From an uncultured Lachnospiraceae bacterium (GTDB taxonomy: Bacteria > Bacillota > Clostridia > Lachnospirales > Lachnospiraceae): a stretch of 33,022 nt of DNA. Below the pieces are notes generated by a model. The model saw nothing but the letters and a program-made list of their open reading frames with translations. It did no database searches and was not told the origin of the DNA. Shown here in pieces: positions 1 through 7,765 of this stretch (within the stretch, counting starts at the first letter, position 1; every line of letters starts with the position of its first letter). The position numbers and the translations under genes are program-made. Location: NCBI GenBank assembly GCA_937920345.1, contig CALGVA010000075.1, positions 1 through 33,022 on the forward strand, given 5' to 3'.

Positions 1-41
1 CCGGAACCCATTGTTCCCGCACCGATAATACCTACTTTCAT
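1..41 (-). CDS. hbd: 3-hydroxybutyryl-CoA dehydrogenase, N-terminal fragment (continues beyond the left edge)
   Basis: Only about 13 codons lie in the window. They read MKVGIIGAGTMGSG, the start of a Rossmann NAD-binding fold (GxGxxG) as found in 3-hydroxyacyl-CoA dehydrogenases. AGGAGG-like bases just upstream on the minus strand (around 49-54) serve as ribosome binding site. Following thl and crt in the same direction, this fits Hbd, which reduces acetoacetyl-CoA to 3-hydroxybutyryl-CoA in butyrate synthesis. The family call rests on a short peptide plus context. Confidence 0.8.
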   Translation of the reverse strand, partial: MKVGIIGAGTMGS

Positions 42-78
42 TGTAAGTCCTCCTTATTTTAATAATAAATTTTACACA

Positions 79-864
79 CTAGCAGTTTTTAAACGGCTCT
101 TTCACTTTTTCCTTATTCTTGTCAAGGAAGAATGCCATGCCGTACTTCTGGTCTTCTGTCTCGAAGCAGTCACCGAAAAGTTTCTCTTCGATCACGATCG
201 CCTCATCCATGCCAACCTCTAAGCCGTCGTTGATTGCCTTCTTGCAGTTGCGAACAGCGATCGGTGCATTCTTAGCGATGCTGCCTGCCATCTTCTCTGC
301 TGCCGCCATCAACTCTTCCGCCGGATATACAGCATTTACAAGACCGATTCTGAGTGCCTCGTCAGCTTTGATATTTCTTGCCGTGTAGATCATCTGCTTC
401 GCCATGCCCGGTCCAACGATTCTTGCCAGTCTCTGCGTGCCGCCGAAGCCCGGTGTGATGCCAAGACCAACCTCAGGCTGTCCGAACACTGCATTGTCGG
501 AACAGATTCTGATATCACAGCTCATGGAGATCTCACAGCCGCCGCCAAGTGCAAAGCCGTTCACTGCCGCGATTACAGGAATCGGGAATGTCTCTAATTT
601 ACGGAACACATCGTTACCTTTCTTGCCGAAAGCCTCTCCCTCGGCCTTGGTAAGTGTGCTCATCTCGCCGATATCCGCGCCTGCCACGAAGGATTTCTGA
701 CCTGCACCGGTTAAGATCAGGCATCTTACCTCATTGAGATCCACGCCGTCCAGAGTCTTGTCAAGCTCGTCCAGCACGGCAGAGTTAAGCGCATTCAGCG
801 CTTTCTCACGGTTGATGGTAATAATGCCGACCTGTCCTTTTACCTCATATAATACAAATTCCAT
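79..864 (-). CDS. crt: 3-hydroxybutyryl-CoA dehydratase (crotonase)
   Basis: Crotonase-fold enzyme that dehydrates 3-hydroxybutyryl-CoA to crotonyl-CoA in the cytoplasm. The 261-residue product has the oxyanion-hole segments AGADI (61-65) and GGG (107-109) and the two catalytic glutamates E111 (GGGCE) and E131 (GQPEVGLG). A longer frame begins at 888, but TAAGGAG at 874-880 sits correctly for the ATG at 864, and 261 residues is the usual Crt length, so I chose 864. It lies between thl and hbd on the same strand in a butyrate operon. The 285-bp gap before it is filled with palindromic repeats, which is unusual inside this operon. Confidence 0.95.
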   Translation of the reverse strand: MEFVLYEVKGQVGIITINREKALNALNSAVLDELDKTLDGVDLNEVRCLILTGAGQKSFVAGADIGEMSTLTKAEGEAFGKKGNDVFRKLETFPIPVIAAVNGFALGGGCEISMSCDIRICSDNAVFGQPEVGLGITPGFGGTQRLARIVGPGMAKQMIYTARNIKADEALRIGLVNAVYPAEELMAAAEKMAGSIAKNAPIAVRNCKKAINDGLEVGMDEAIVIEEKLFGDCFETEDQKYGMAFFLDKNKEKVKEPFKNC

Positions 865-945
865 TGTATGTGTCTCCTTATTCAACATATTTCAAAACTA
901 TGTGCCCCAGAGAATGCCTGTGTCCCAGACACTCTGTTTCATACT

Positions 946-1150
946 GAGAATACCCGTATTCCGGGTATTCTCCTATGCGCAAAAATTTGTAATGCCGCTC
1001 GCAGAACTTCCTGATCCATAGACAAGCAAGCTTGTCTGGGAGAATGCTGTATTTCAAGCATTCTCCTGCGTGAGAGAAGTCTGCAAAGCAGACTTAGAAC
1101 TTCTTCGCGAAGCAGCCCTTGCTGCGAGTGATTAGAAGTTCTTCTCACGC
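946..1150 (-). repeat. modular palindromic intergenic element, copy 1 (thl-crt gap)
   Basis: The gap is almost wholly made of inverted repeats. Hairpin 946-955/963-972 has a 10-bp stem. AGACAAGC/GCTTGTCT lies at 1019-1038. Hairpin 1039-1048/1057-1066 has a 10-bp stem and 8-nt loop. A three-way junction closed by GCGTGAGA/TCTCACGC (1068-1075 with 1143-1150) contains a hairpin at 1077-1095 and a 47-nt core at 1096-1142. In the core, outer stem AGAACTTC/GAAGTTCT and inner stem GCAGC/GCTGC are joined by unpaired TTCGCGAA and GAGTGATTA (plus strand). The element touches the thl stop codon. The core and the 10-bp hairpin recur at 26699-26943. Confidence 0.85.
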
Positions 1151-2331
1151 TAGTCTCTCTCGACGATCGTAGCGCAGCCCATGCCGCCGCCGATACACAG
1201 CGTAGCAAGACCCTTCTTAGCGTCCTTTGCTTCCATCTCATGCAGCAGTGTAACGAGGATACGGCAGCCTGAAGCGCCTACCGGATGTCCGAGTGCGATG
1301 GCGCCGCCGTTCGGATTGAGCTGCTTATCCACATCAATGCCGAGTTCCTTACCTACTGCTACGGACTGCGCAGCAAAAGCTTCATTTGCCTCGATGATGT
1401 CAAAGTCTTCGATCTTGTAGCCGGCCTTATCCATAACCTTCTTAGTCGCCGGTACAGGACCGATACCCATAACCTCCGGTCTGCATCCTGCAAGTGCGCC
1501 TGCCACGAATGTAGCCATAGGCTTCACGCCTAACTCTTTCGCCTTCTCTTCGCTCATTACAACGACTGCTGCCGCACCGTCGTTGATACCGGAAGCGTTA
1601 CCTGCCGTAACAAATCCGTCAGGGTTGATCGTGCGCAGTTTCTGAAGACCTTCGATCGTGGAACCCGGTCTCGGTCCTTCATCAACCTTGAACTCTACCA
1701 TTTCTTTCTTTTTCTTGATCATAACAGGTACGATCTCTTTATCAAAAGCGCCGTTCTTCTGCGCTTCCTCAGCTTTTAACTGGCTCTTGAGCGCGAACTC
1801 GTCTAACTCTTCACGGGTAAGTCCCCACTCTCTGCAGATATTGTCTGCAGTTGTGATCATATGATAATCGTTGAAAGCATCCCACAATGCATCCTTGATC
1901 ATGGTATCAACCAGCGTACCATTGTTCATTCTGTAACCGTAACGTCCCTGCATCATAGCGTAAGGAGCCATGGACATGTTCTCCATACCGCCTGCAACAA
2001 CGATGTCTGCATCACCTGCCTGAATCATCTGTGCCGCCATGTTGACACAGTTAAGACCGGAACCGCACACTACGTTAATGGTAACTGCCGGAACCTCATT
2101 GGGAATTCCTGCTTTAATGGAGGACTGACGAGCCACGTTCTGACCCTGTCCTGCCTGGATGACACAACCCATATATACCTGATCAACTTTCTCCGGCGCA
2201 ACTCCTGCTCTGTTCAACGCCTCTTTGATTACGATTGCTCCAAGCTCTGCAGCCGGAGTCGTGCTTAAGCCACCGCCCATTGTACCGATAGCTGTACGAC
2301 AAGCACCTGCCAAAACAACTTTCTTTGCCAT
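1150..2331 (-). CDS. thl: acetyl-CoA acetyltransferase (thiolase)
   Basis: Condenses two acetyl-CoA to acetoacetyl-CoA, the first step of butyrate synthesis. The 393-residue product has the three thiolase catalytic residues at canonical places: C89 (NVVCGSG), H349 (ALGHPVGASG) and C379 (LCIGGGMGC). The longest frame starts at 2346, but GGAGGG at 2338-2343 lies inside that extension and is 7 nt from the ATG at 2331, giving the normal start MAKKVVLAGA. It is first gene of a thl-crt-hbd operon, with a sigma-A-type promoter about 100 bp upstream. Confidence 0.96.
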   Translation of the reverse strand: MAKKVVLAGACRTAIGTMGGGLSTTPAAELGAIVIKEALNRAGVAPEKVDQVYMGCVIQAGQGQNVARQSSIKAGIPNEVPAVTINVVCGSGLNCVNMAAQMIQAGDADIVVAGGMENMSMAPYAMMQGRYGYRMNNGTLVDTMIKDALWDAFNDYHMITTADNICREWGLTREELDEFALKSQLKAEEAQKNGAFDKEIVPVMIKKKKEMVEFKVDEGPRPGSTIEGLQKLRTINPDGFVTAGNASGINDGAAAVVVMSEEKAKELGVKPMATFVAGALAGCRPEVMGIGPVPATKKVMDKAGYKIEDFDIIEANEAFAAQSVAVGKELGIDVDKQLNPNGGAIALGHPVGASGCRILVTLLHEMEAKDAKKGLATLCIGGGMGCATIVERD

Positions 2332-2426
2332 CTTTTTTCCCTCCATTGTGGTGTTTTATTTTTAGATAGTACTTTGAATTTCGAGACTGACAACGATTGT
2401 TATTTTTTTATCATTGTCCGCTTTTC

Positions 2427-3599
2427 CTATTGTATCATAGAGGTATCCTTTTTGCAATGCTTTTCTACCTCGGGATCTGCCATTTCACGGGTTCGGCGCC
2501 ACTCTTTCGTATCCCCGATCTTCGCCGCCTCGCTGCGGTTTCTATACAGGAATTTGGTCAGTTCATAGCAGTCTACCCAGATCTCATTATTACCCTCTTT
2601 CTGTGATTCGTCAAATATAAGTTGAAGTCCCCAGTGAAGGTGTACGGTTTTGATATTATTGACATTCTCTTTCGTGCTGTAACCGGTGTGCCCCATGTAG
2701 CCGATCACGTCTCCCGCCGTGACCACACTGCCCTCCTCAAGTCCTTCCGCATACGGATAATTTTGACGCAAATGCGCGTAATAATAATATCTGCTGCCGT
2801 CAAAACTGCGTATGCCGATACGCCAGCCGCCGTACTGGTTCCAGCCGAGCGCCTCCACGACGCCGGACTCGATGCAGATTATCGGCGTACCGACCTGGCC
2901 CATCATGTCATGCCCCAGATGGGGTCTGGAATACCCGTAGCTCCTCGAAGCTCCGAAATCATCATAATGACTGTAATCAAACCCTTTTGCAATCGGGGAA
3001 AAAGCTTTCAACCCATAGTAGCGGTTCCACCGGTTCTCTTCTTTCAGGGAAAATTCACCGACCATCCCGCCAAGCACCGCCGTATATGCTTCCAGATAAT
3101 AATCATAGTACTCCATATCTTTCGTCAGATCTTCCATGGTTGTCTCACCGTCAGCCAGTTTCTGTGCCGCTTCGTTAATCTTTTTTACACTGTTCTTATC
3201 GAACTTGCCCCCGGTCTTCGCACCCTCATATGCGAGCAGTTCGATCCAGTTCAGGTGCACATCCTTCTCATATGACTCCACATCCAGATCGTAGGCCGCC
3301 GCCATCGCCTCACAGGTCACATTAAACTCCACCCACTTTATGTAATTGCCATCCGCAGTCACCTCAACCGCTTCGCCGTTATCCGATACCCACAGACTTT
3401 CTTCCCCTGTTCCTGCCTGCCCTTCCCAACTGCCGGTCAGTTCTCTGGTAATGGCCACGCAGCCCAGCGCCAGAAGAAGCAGCAGTTCGACTCTGATGGC
3501 ATATCCGATCCTGCTTCCCGTCTTCCTGCCGCTTGGATGCACTCTCCCGCGCCAGCCGTCTCTGTCCCTGCTCTTATCGTTTCTTTTCCCTGTCCCCAT
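2427..3599 (-). CDS. membrane-anchored M23 (LytM-type) peptidase
   Basis: Probable zinc metallopeptidase acting on peptidoglycan outside the membrane. With the ATG at 3599 the product has 390 residues: a basic N-terminus, one membrane span near 36-50, a linker and alpha-helical region (60-195), and a C-terminal M23 domain. The zinc and catalytic signature is H227xxxD231, H276 (YYAHL) and H320xH322 (VHLHWG). The longest frame begins with GTG at 3629, but GGAG lies 5 nt before the ATG at 3599. It is separate from the butyrate operon, whose promoter overlaps its stop codon. M23 domains can lack activity, but here the metal residues are complete. Substrate is unknown. Confidence 0.85.
   Translation of the reverse strand: MGTGKRNDKSRDRDGWRGRVHPSGRKTGSRIGYAIRVELLLLLALGCVAITRELTGSWEGQAGTGEESLWVSDNGEAVEVTADGNYIKWVEFNVTCEAMAAAYDLDVESYEKDVHLNWIELLAYEGAKTGGKFDKNSVKKINEAAQKLADGETTMEDLTKDMEYYDYYLEAYTAVLGGMVGEFSLKEENRWNRYYGLKAFSPIAKGFDYSHYDDFGASRSYGYSRPHLGHDMMGQVGTPIICIESGVVEALGWNQYGGWRIGIRSFDGSRYYYYAHLRQNYPYAEGLEEGSVVTAGDVIGYMGHTGYSTKENVNNIKTVHLHWGLQLIFDESQKEGNNEIWVDCYELTKFLYRNRSEAAKIGDTKEWRRTREMADPEVEKHCKKDTSMIQ
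2429..2457 (-). promoter_or_regulatory. promoter of the thl-crt-hbd operon
   Basis: On the minus strand TTGCAA (2452-2457), a 17-bp spacer and TACAAT (2429-2434) form a good vegetative promoter, with an extended TG one base before the -10. It overlaps the 3' end of the M23 peptidase gene. An inverted repeat (GACAACGAT at 2389-2397 and ATCATTGTC at 2410-2418, plus strand) lies just past the expected transcription start, where an operator or leader hairpin could act. Confidence 0.65.
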
Positions 3600-3700
3600 A
3601 TACACTCCATCGCCATCCGTGCCCGCCACGCAACGCTCTACGCTGCCGCCGAAGCGCCATACACCGTGACCGCCCGGGCAGATTTATGGTTATGTATATG

Positions 3701-3736
3701 AAAAAAGCCTGCAGGTTATGTCAGCCCGCAGGTTTT
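3701..3736 (-). terminator. intrinsic terminator after the GT2-GtrA gene
   Basis: On the minus strand ACCTGC and GCAGG arms flank a loop, followed after one C by a run of six T (plus-strand A run at 3701-3706). It lies 39 bp past the GT2-GtrA stop codon, in the right direction for ending that transcript. Confidence 0.7.
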
Positions 3737-3774
3737 CATATCGTCATATGTGATTTTTATCCATAACAGCCGGT

Positions 3775-4848
3775 TTACCCCTTACGCCGGTAAACAAACT
3801 CCCTTTGAATCACGAAACTCAAGAGAAACAGCAGGATATCCACCGGCATCTTGACAAACATCTCCGTGCCGCCGGTCAGTCCGTACAGGGCGTCTACCAG
3901 AAAGGCGCTGCAAAACATCTGACAGACGGCAAGCAGTAAATATTTTCCAGCCGTGACCGCAAGATTCCCTTTGCTCTGAAATACCACACGATAATTGATC
4001 AGGAAATTGTATACCGCAGAGATCAACCGCGCACACACGGTCGCCGCCACAATATACGAAATCCCGCACACATCCTCTCCGAACGACAGAAACATCATAC
4101 AGAACATCTGAAAAAGCAGCAGATCCAACACGCTCGATGAGAGTGACGAAAAGAGAAATTTCCCGAACACCAGATAGATCCGCACGGAATCCTTGACCGG
4201 GTTGAAATGACTCGTCCTGTTTTCCTCGATATAGACAGTCTCCACAGCCACTTCACGAATCGGAATATTCAGGTTCTTCGTCTCGATCAGCATGTTCGTC
4301 TCATACTCAAACCGCTCTCCTTTTACCTGCATCAGTTCTTTCATGAAAAAAACGGGAATCGCCCGCAGTCCGGTCTGGGTATCCGAAACGTTCAGGCCTA
4401 ACAGATACCGGAACACCCTTCTCGTGCACTTGTTGCCAAAAGATGACCTGACCGGTACGGAGGGCGCGTCGAAATCCCGGCACCCAAGGAGCAATGTCTC
4501 CGGATTCTCGCAGAGCCCGCGGGCGCAGGCCAGAATATCCGCCGGCGTGTGCTGCCCGTCCGAATCCGCGGTCACACAGCCCGCCGCGTCCCCGTATACC
4601 CGCAGGCAATGGTTGAACGCCGTCTTCAACGCCCTGCCCTTGCCCAGATTTACTGCGTGGTGCAGCACAACACAGTGCTCCATTGCCTCCGCCTGCGCGA
4701 AAAGCGGTTCATATGCTTCCCCGCTGCCGTCATCCACCACGACCACATGGCGGACTCCCGCCTCCTGCAGTGCGCGCAGCAGCGTAATTAATTTTTCATC
4801 CGGTTCATAGGAAGGTATGATTACCGGTATCTCATAATATGAAGACAT
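3775..4848 (-). CDS. family 2 glycosyltransferase fused to a GtrA-like membrane domain
   Basis: The 357-residue product has a GT-A domain at about 1-225: nucleotide-binding VVDDGSG (38-44), NLGKGRAL (67-74) and DSDGQH (95-100) as the DXD metal motif, then an RTSHF segment typical of dolichyl-phosphate-mannose-synthase-like enzymes. A GtrA-like domain with about four membrane spans follows (roughly 230-350). The family moves a sugar from a nucleotide donor to a polyprenyl phosphate, and GtrA domains are thought to help flip the lipid-linked sugar. Together with the upstream multi-span protein this suggests envelope glycan or teichoic acid decoration. Sugar and acceptor cannot be read from sequence. 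AAAGGGA precedes the start. Confidence 0.9.
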   Translation of the reverse strand: MSSYYEIPVIIPSYEPDEKLITLLRALQEAGVRHVVVVDDGSGEAYEPLFAQAEAMEHCVVLHHAVNLGKGRALKTAFNHCLRVYGDAAGCVTADSDGQHTPADILACARGLCENPETLLLGCRDFDAPSVPVRSSFGNKCTRRVFRYLLGLNVSDTQTGLRAIPVFFMKELMQVKGERFEYETNMLIETKNLNIPIREVAVETVYIEENRTSHFNPVKDSVRIYLVFGKFLFSSLSSSVLDLLLFQMFCMMFLSFGEDVCGISYIVAATVCARLISAVYNFLINYRVVFQSKGNLAVTAGKYLLLAVCQMFCSAFLVDALYGLTGGTEMFVKMPVDILLFLLSFVIQREFVYRRKG

Positions 4849-4953
4849 AAATGTCCCTTTCCATTGTCGTGTATTTATCCGTTACACTCCTGTTCTTACA
4901 TGCTTCATTTTCACTTCGCCCACACGTCTTATTCCGTGCAGTGTCATATTAAT

Positions 4954-6894
4954 CTATTGTGAAACCTGTGTCAATTTCATCCTGCCCTCATCATCTGCGA
5001 TCTGATACAGCACCCCGCACCGGAACGCGCCGCCCGTCGTGATCCCGTCGAACACAGCGCCCGCATCGGCATCCGTCTCCTCCGCATAGAGATAAGCGGC
5101 ATGTGTTGCCCGAATCTCCTGCACCATCCAGTCCGCAGGCGCGTCGTCAAGATTGACGCTGCGATACACCACCGATACCGGTGAAGCCTCATAAGCAGCA
5201 TAACTGTTGTTGACCCACCGCGGCACATCGCCTCTCCTGATATAACACACCCGCGTACCGCTGTCTCTTCCGAGAACCCGGACCGCATCGAGGAACTGCG
5301 CCTCGTCCTGTCCGATCATGTCCGCCCGCTCGGACAGCTTCTCCTCCACCGTGTCCCGGTATCCGATGAGACCATGATACCCAACCCGGTAACCCGCTGT
5401 CAATGCTACAAGAAGGATAAAGCACAGATAAGCCCCGTATTTTTGTAAAAACACCGGCATTTTCTCCCTTCGTTCTTCCCTTTGGAAAAGACTGCCGCCC
5501 CGGTCCAGCCAAACGCCGCCGAGAAACAGCAGCGTCCCCACGGTAAAAGGCGCGCCGTACCGCTCTATGGACGAGATCATGCCTGCAGGCTCCAGATACT
5601 GTGTCTCTGTGGCAAAGATTGTGATATGTGCCAGAAAGATAATTCCGTAGAAAAGCGCGCCGCTGACCACAGTGAACCACAGTATAATACGTCCTTCCCG
5701 GCGGGGCAGCAGCGCATGTCCGGCAGAACTCTTCTTACTTCCCGCCCGATAGTAAAGCACCACAATTGCACAGATGCACAAATACAGCCCGAGCGGCGTC
5801 AGATCGATCGCCGGACTCTTCTCCTTATGGAGCGGCGAACCCACGAATGCTTTCAGAAACGCGCCTGCAAACTCGCCCGTGTAACCGGAAATGCCGTACT
5901 CGTCCGTCGTCATATATTTTACCGCGGTGGCCGTCGTCTTCGTCACCCGGCGCATGAGCAGACAGAACACCAGCCAGCTGCCGCCGGTCAGAACCGGCAC
6001 TGCGGCCGCCACCGCCAGCCCCGGGCGCCGACTTCCTCTGCCTCTATATGCCAAAAGAAAGACCAGACCGAACAGCGCCCATACAAAGCCGATGGACTTT
6101 ACCAGTACAAGAACACCGAGGTAAAGCGCCAGTCTCATGTCATAAAAATAGTTTCCTGTCTCCCTCCCCGTATCTGTCACTGCATAGAGAAAACCGCCAT
6201 AGATACACGCCATCGTCAGATCTGCGCAGAAGCCGTCGTAGCCGTAGACTTCCGCTATACTCGGCAGAAACCACAGCGCCGCAGCCATACCCGCCATAAC
6301 GGCTGCATTCCTGCCCTTTAACCCCCGCAGCAGCGGCAGCATAAACACCAGATTCAGCACATAGTACCCCGCAAATGCCAGTCCCTCCTGATATTCATGC
6401 GGATTCAAATGCAGAAACCACCATTTCATCAGCTGTGCCGCCGGCGGATAATCCCCGAACTCCGGTGCGACATTGGCATATTTACCTGCAAATCCGTCCA
6501 GGAAATACAATGCTTTCACATCCGCCGCCCAGAAATTAATGTCGTCCCACCAGGTTACTGCTTTACCGGAAGTACACACCACGACCGCAGTCAGAAGAAA
6601 TACCGCGGTTAGAAATGACGGTTGTGTCACATTTTCCAGGCATACTTTTCCGAAATCCTTCCGCCGCTCCCGCCGCATCACTGCCAGCATGATGCCAAAC
6701 GACACGATTGCCGCTGCCGCGATCCCGTCGATCCAGGACAGCCGCCCCGCCATCGCCAGCGCGTACAGCACGAATATGAGCAGACAGGTAAAAACAGGCA
6801 TAGCTTCCACGAGGCTCACGCGGAACAGATCCGCCAGAAAAAGTATGCTGACAAAAACAGCAATTATGTGTAATATAGTCATTCCAAATATCAT
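4954..6894 (-). CDS. large multi-span membrane protein, possible GT-C-type glycosyltransferase
   Basis: I do not recognise a named family. From the ATG at 6894 the product has 646 residues: about ten or more hydrophobic spans up to roughly residue 500, then a soluble C-terminal domain of about 140 residues. An Asp pair in WWDDINFW (D117, D118) sits in the first large extracytoplasmic loop. Acidic motifs there are typical of GT-C enzymes that use lipid-linked sugars, so that is the working idea. It lies 105 bp upstream of the GT2-GtrA gene on the same strand, which could supply such a donor. The frame is open to an ATG at 6921. GGAG at about 6907-6910 fits a start at 6894 or the GTG just before it. 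Confidence 0.7.
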   Translation of the reverse strand: MIFGMTILHIIAVFVSILFLADLFRVSLVEAMPVFTCLLIFVLYALAMAGRLSWIDGIAAAAIVSFGIMLAVMRRERRKDFGKVCLENVTQPSFLTAVFLLTAVVVCTSGKAVTWWDDINFWAADVKALYFLDGFAGKYANVAPEFGDYPPAAQLMKWWFLHLNPHEYQEGLAFAGYYVLNLVFMLPLLRGLKGRNAAVMAGMAAALWFLPSIAEVYGYDGFCADLTMACIYGGFLYAVTDTGRETGNYFYDMRLALYLGVLVLVKSIGFVWALFGLVFLLAYRGRGSRRPGLAVAAAVPVLTGGSWLVFCLLMRRVTKTTATAVKYMTTDEYGISGYTGEFAGAFLKAFVGSPLHKEKSPAIDLTPLGLYLCICAIVVLYYRAGSKKSSAGHALLPRREGRIILWFTVVSGALFYGIIFLAHITIFATETQYLEPAGMISSIERYGAPFTVGTLLFLGGVWLDRGGSLFQREERREKMPVFLQKYGAYLCFILLVALTAGYRVGYHGLIGYRDTVEEKLSERADMIGQDEAQFLDAVRVLGRDSGTRVCYIRRGDVPRWVNNSYAAYEASPVSVVYRSVNLDDAPADWMVQEIRATHAAYLYAEETDADAGAVFDGITTGGAFRCGVLYQIADDEGRMKLTQVSQ

Positions 6895-6994
6895 CACGAT
6901 CCCATCTCCGTATCCGCACATTTCCGTCCATTCTCAATTCCAGGCCTGTCCCTGTGAATCCACGGAGCAATCTCCTCAATACAAATTCATTTTT

Positions 6995-7022
6995 ATTATA
7001 CATACTCAGACGCAATATTGCA
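6995..7022 (-). promoter_or_regulatory. possible promoter for the membrane protein / GT2-GtrA pair
   Basis: Minus strand: TGCAAT (7017-7022), 16-bp spacer, TATAAT (6995-7000). The -10 is perfect but the -35 is weak. It lies about 100 bp before the start of the membrane protein and past the hairpin at 7057-7084, so it would begin a new unit. Confidence 0.4.
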
Positions 7023-7056
7023 TCTGCTTCTTTCATATATACTATTTACACATAAC

Positions 7057-7084
7057 ATCACCCTGCCGGTGCCGGCAGGGTGAT
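7057..7084 (-). terminator. terminator-like hairpin after hpf
   Basis: A perfect 13-bp inverted repeat (ATCACCCTGCCGG and its complement) with a 2-nt centre, 44 bp past the hpf stop. On the minus strand the following bases are only moderately T-rich (TGTTATG), so termination by this hairpin is likely but not textbook. Confidence 0.6.
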
Positions 7085-7127
7085 ATTTCCGTTTTGACTG
7101 CTTTCCTACACGCTTTCATCCGGTTCT

Positions 7128-7655
7128 TTAATCTTCCGGCTCAATCAGCCCGTAGGTATTTCCCTTTCTCTTATAAACCACATTGACCTGATCTGTCTCC
7201 GCATTACAGAACACGAAGAAACTGTGTCCGAGCAGTTCCATCTGCACGCATGCGTCCTCCGGATACATGGGCTTAATGTCAAACTTCTTGCTGCGGATGA
7301 TCTGTACCTCCTCATCCTCCATAAAGTCTTTCTCCATGAACTCCTGTTTGAAGAAAGAGCCGGCCTGCTTCTTATCGATCAGTTTATTCTTATATTTCTT
7401 AAGCTGTCTCTCAATAATTTCCTCTACCAGATCAATGGATACATACATGTCGCTGCTGACCTGTTCAGAACGAATGATGTTACCTTTCATCGGAATTGTT
7501 ACTTCTATCTTCTGTCTGTCTTTCTCAACACTCAAAGTAACATGTACTTCCGTGTCCTCGGTAAAGTATTTCTCCAGCTTACCGATCTTGTCCTCCACTG
7601 CTGCGCGTAAACCATCTGTTACTTCAATATTTTTCCCAATAATTATAAATTTCAT
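7128..7655 (-). CDS. hpf: ribosome hibernation promoting factor, long form
   Basis: Binds the 30S subunit and promotes ribosome dimerisation in slow growth. The 175-residue product has the N-terminal HPF/RaiA domain (MKFIIIGKNIEVT, about 1-100) and the C-terminal dimerisation domain of long HPF (about 115-172, with FDIKPMYPEDACVQMELLGH and the VVYKRKGNTYGLIEP tail). The frame is open to 7673. GGAAGGG at 7667-7673 is best spaced for the ATG at 7655, which gives the usual family N-terminus. It is monocistronic with its own promoter and a hairpin at each end of the unit. Confidence 0.95.
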   Translation of the reverse strand: MKFIIIGKNIEVTDGLRAAVEDKIGKLEKYFTEDTEVHVTLSVEKDRQKIEVTIPMKGNIIRSEQVSSDMYVSIDLVEEIIERQLKKYKNKLIDKKQAGSFFKQEFMEKDFMEDEEVQIIRSKKFDIKPMYPEDACVQMELLGHSFFVFCNAETDQVNVVYKRKGNTYGLIEPED

Positions 7656-7690
7656 ATCACTCATCCCTTCCATTGGATTATTGTATAGTC

Positions 7691-7720
7691 ATTATAGCAT
7701 ATTTGTCCCACTTGTTGCAA
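7691..7720 (-). promoter_or_regulatory. hpf promoter
   Basis: Minus strand: TTGCAA (7715-7720), 18-bp spacer, TATAAT (7691-7696), 36 bp before the hpf start codon. The -35 lies inside the small palindrome GTTGCAAC. A second inverted repeat, TTGACA-N7-TGTCAA at 7747-7765, lies upstream and could be an operator. Confidence 0.65.
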
Positions 7721-7765
7721 CAATTCATAAACATGTTTCTTCTTTTTTGACACCTTAAATGTCAA

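Noticed and set aside
946..1241. Minus-strand frame of about 100 codons through the thl-crt gap
   Set aside because: It is made of hairpin sequence and the shadow of thl, is rich in Arg, and has no ribosome binding site.
2389..2418. Rex (NADH-sensing) operator upstream of thl
   Set aside because: The TTGTTA half-site is present, but the second half does not match the TTAACAA palindrome and spacing differs.
5482..6321. Long plus-strand frame opposite the multi-span membrane protein gene
   Set aside because: It is a shadow of a GC-rich coding strand, with Arg/His-rich low-complexity translation, no start signal and no domain.
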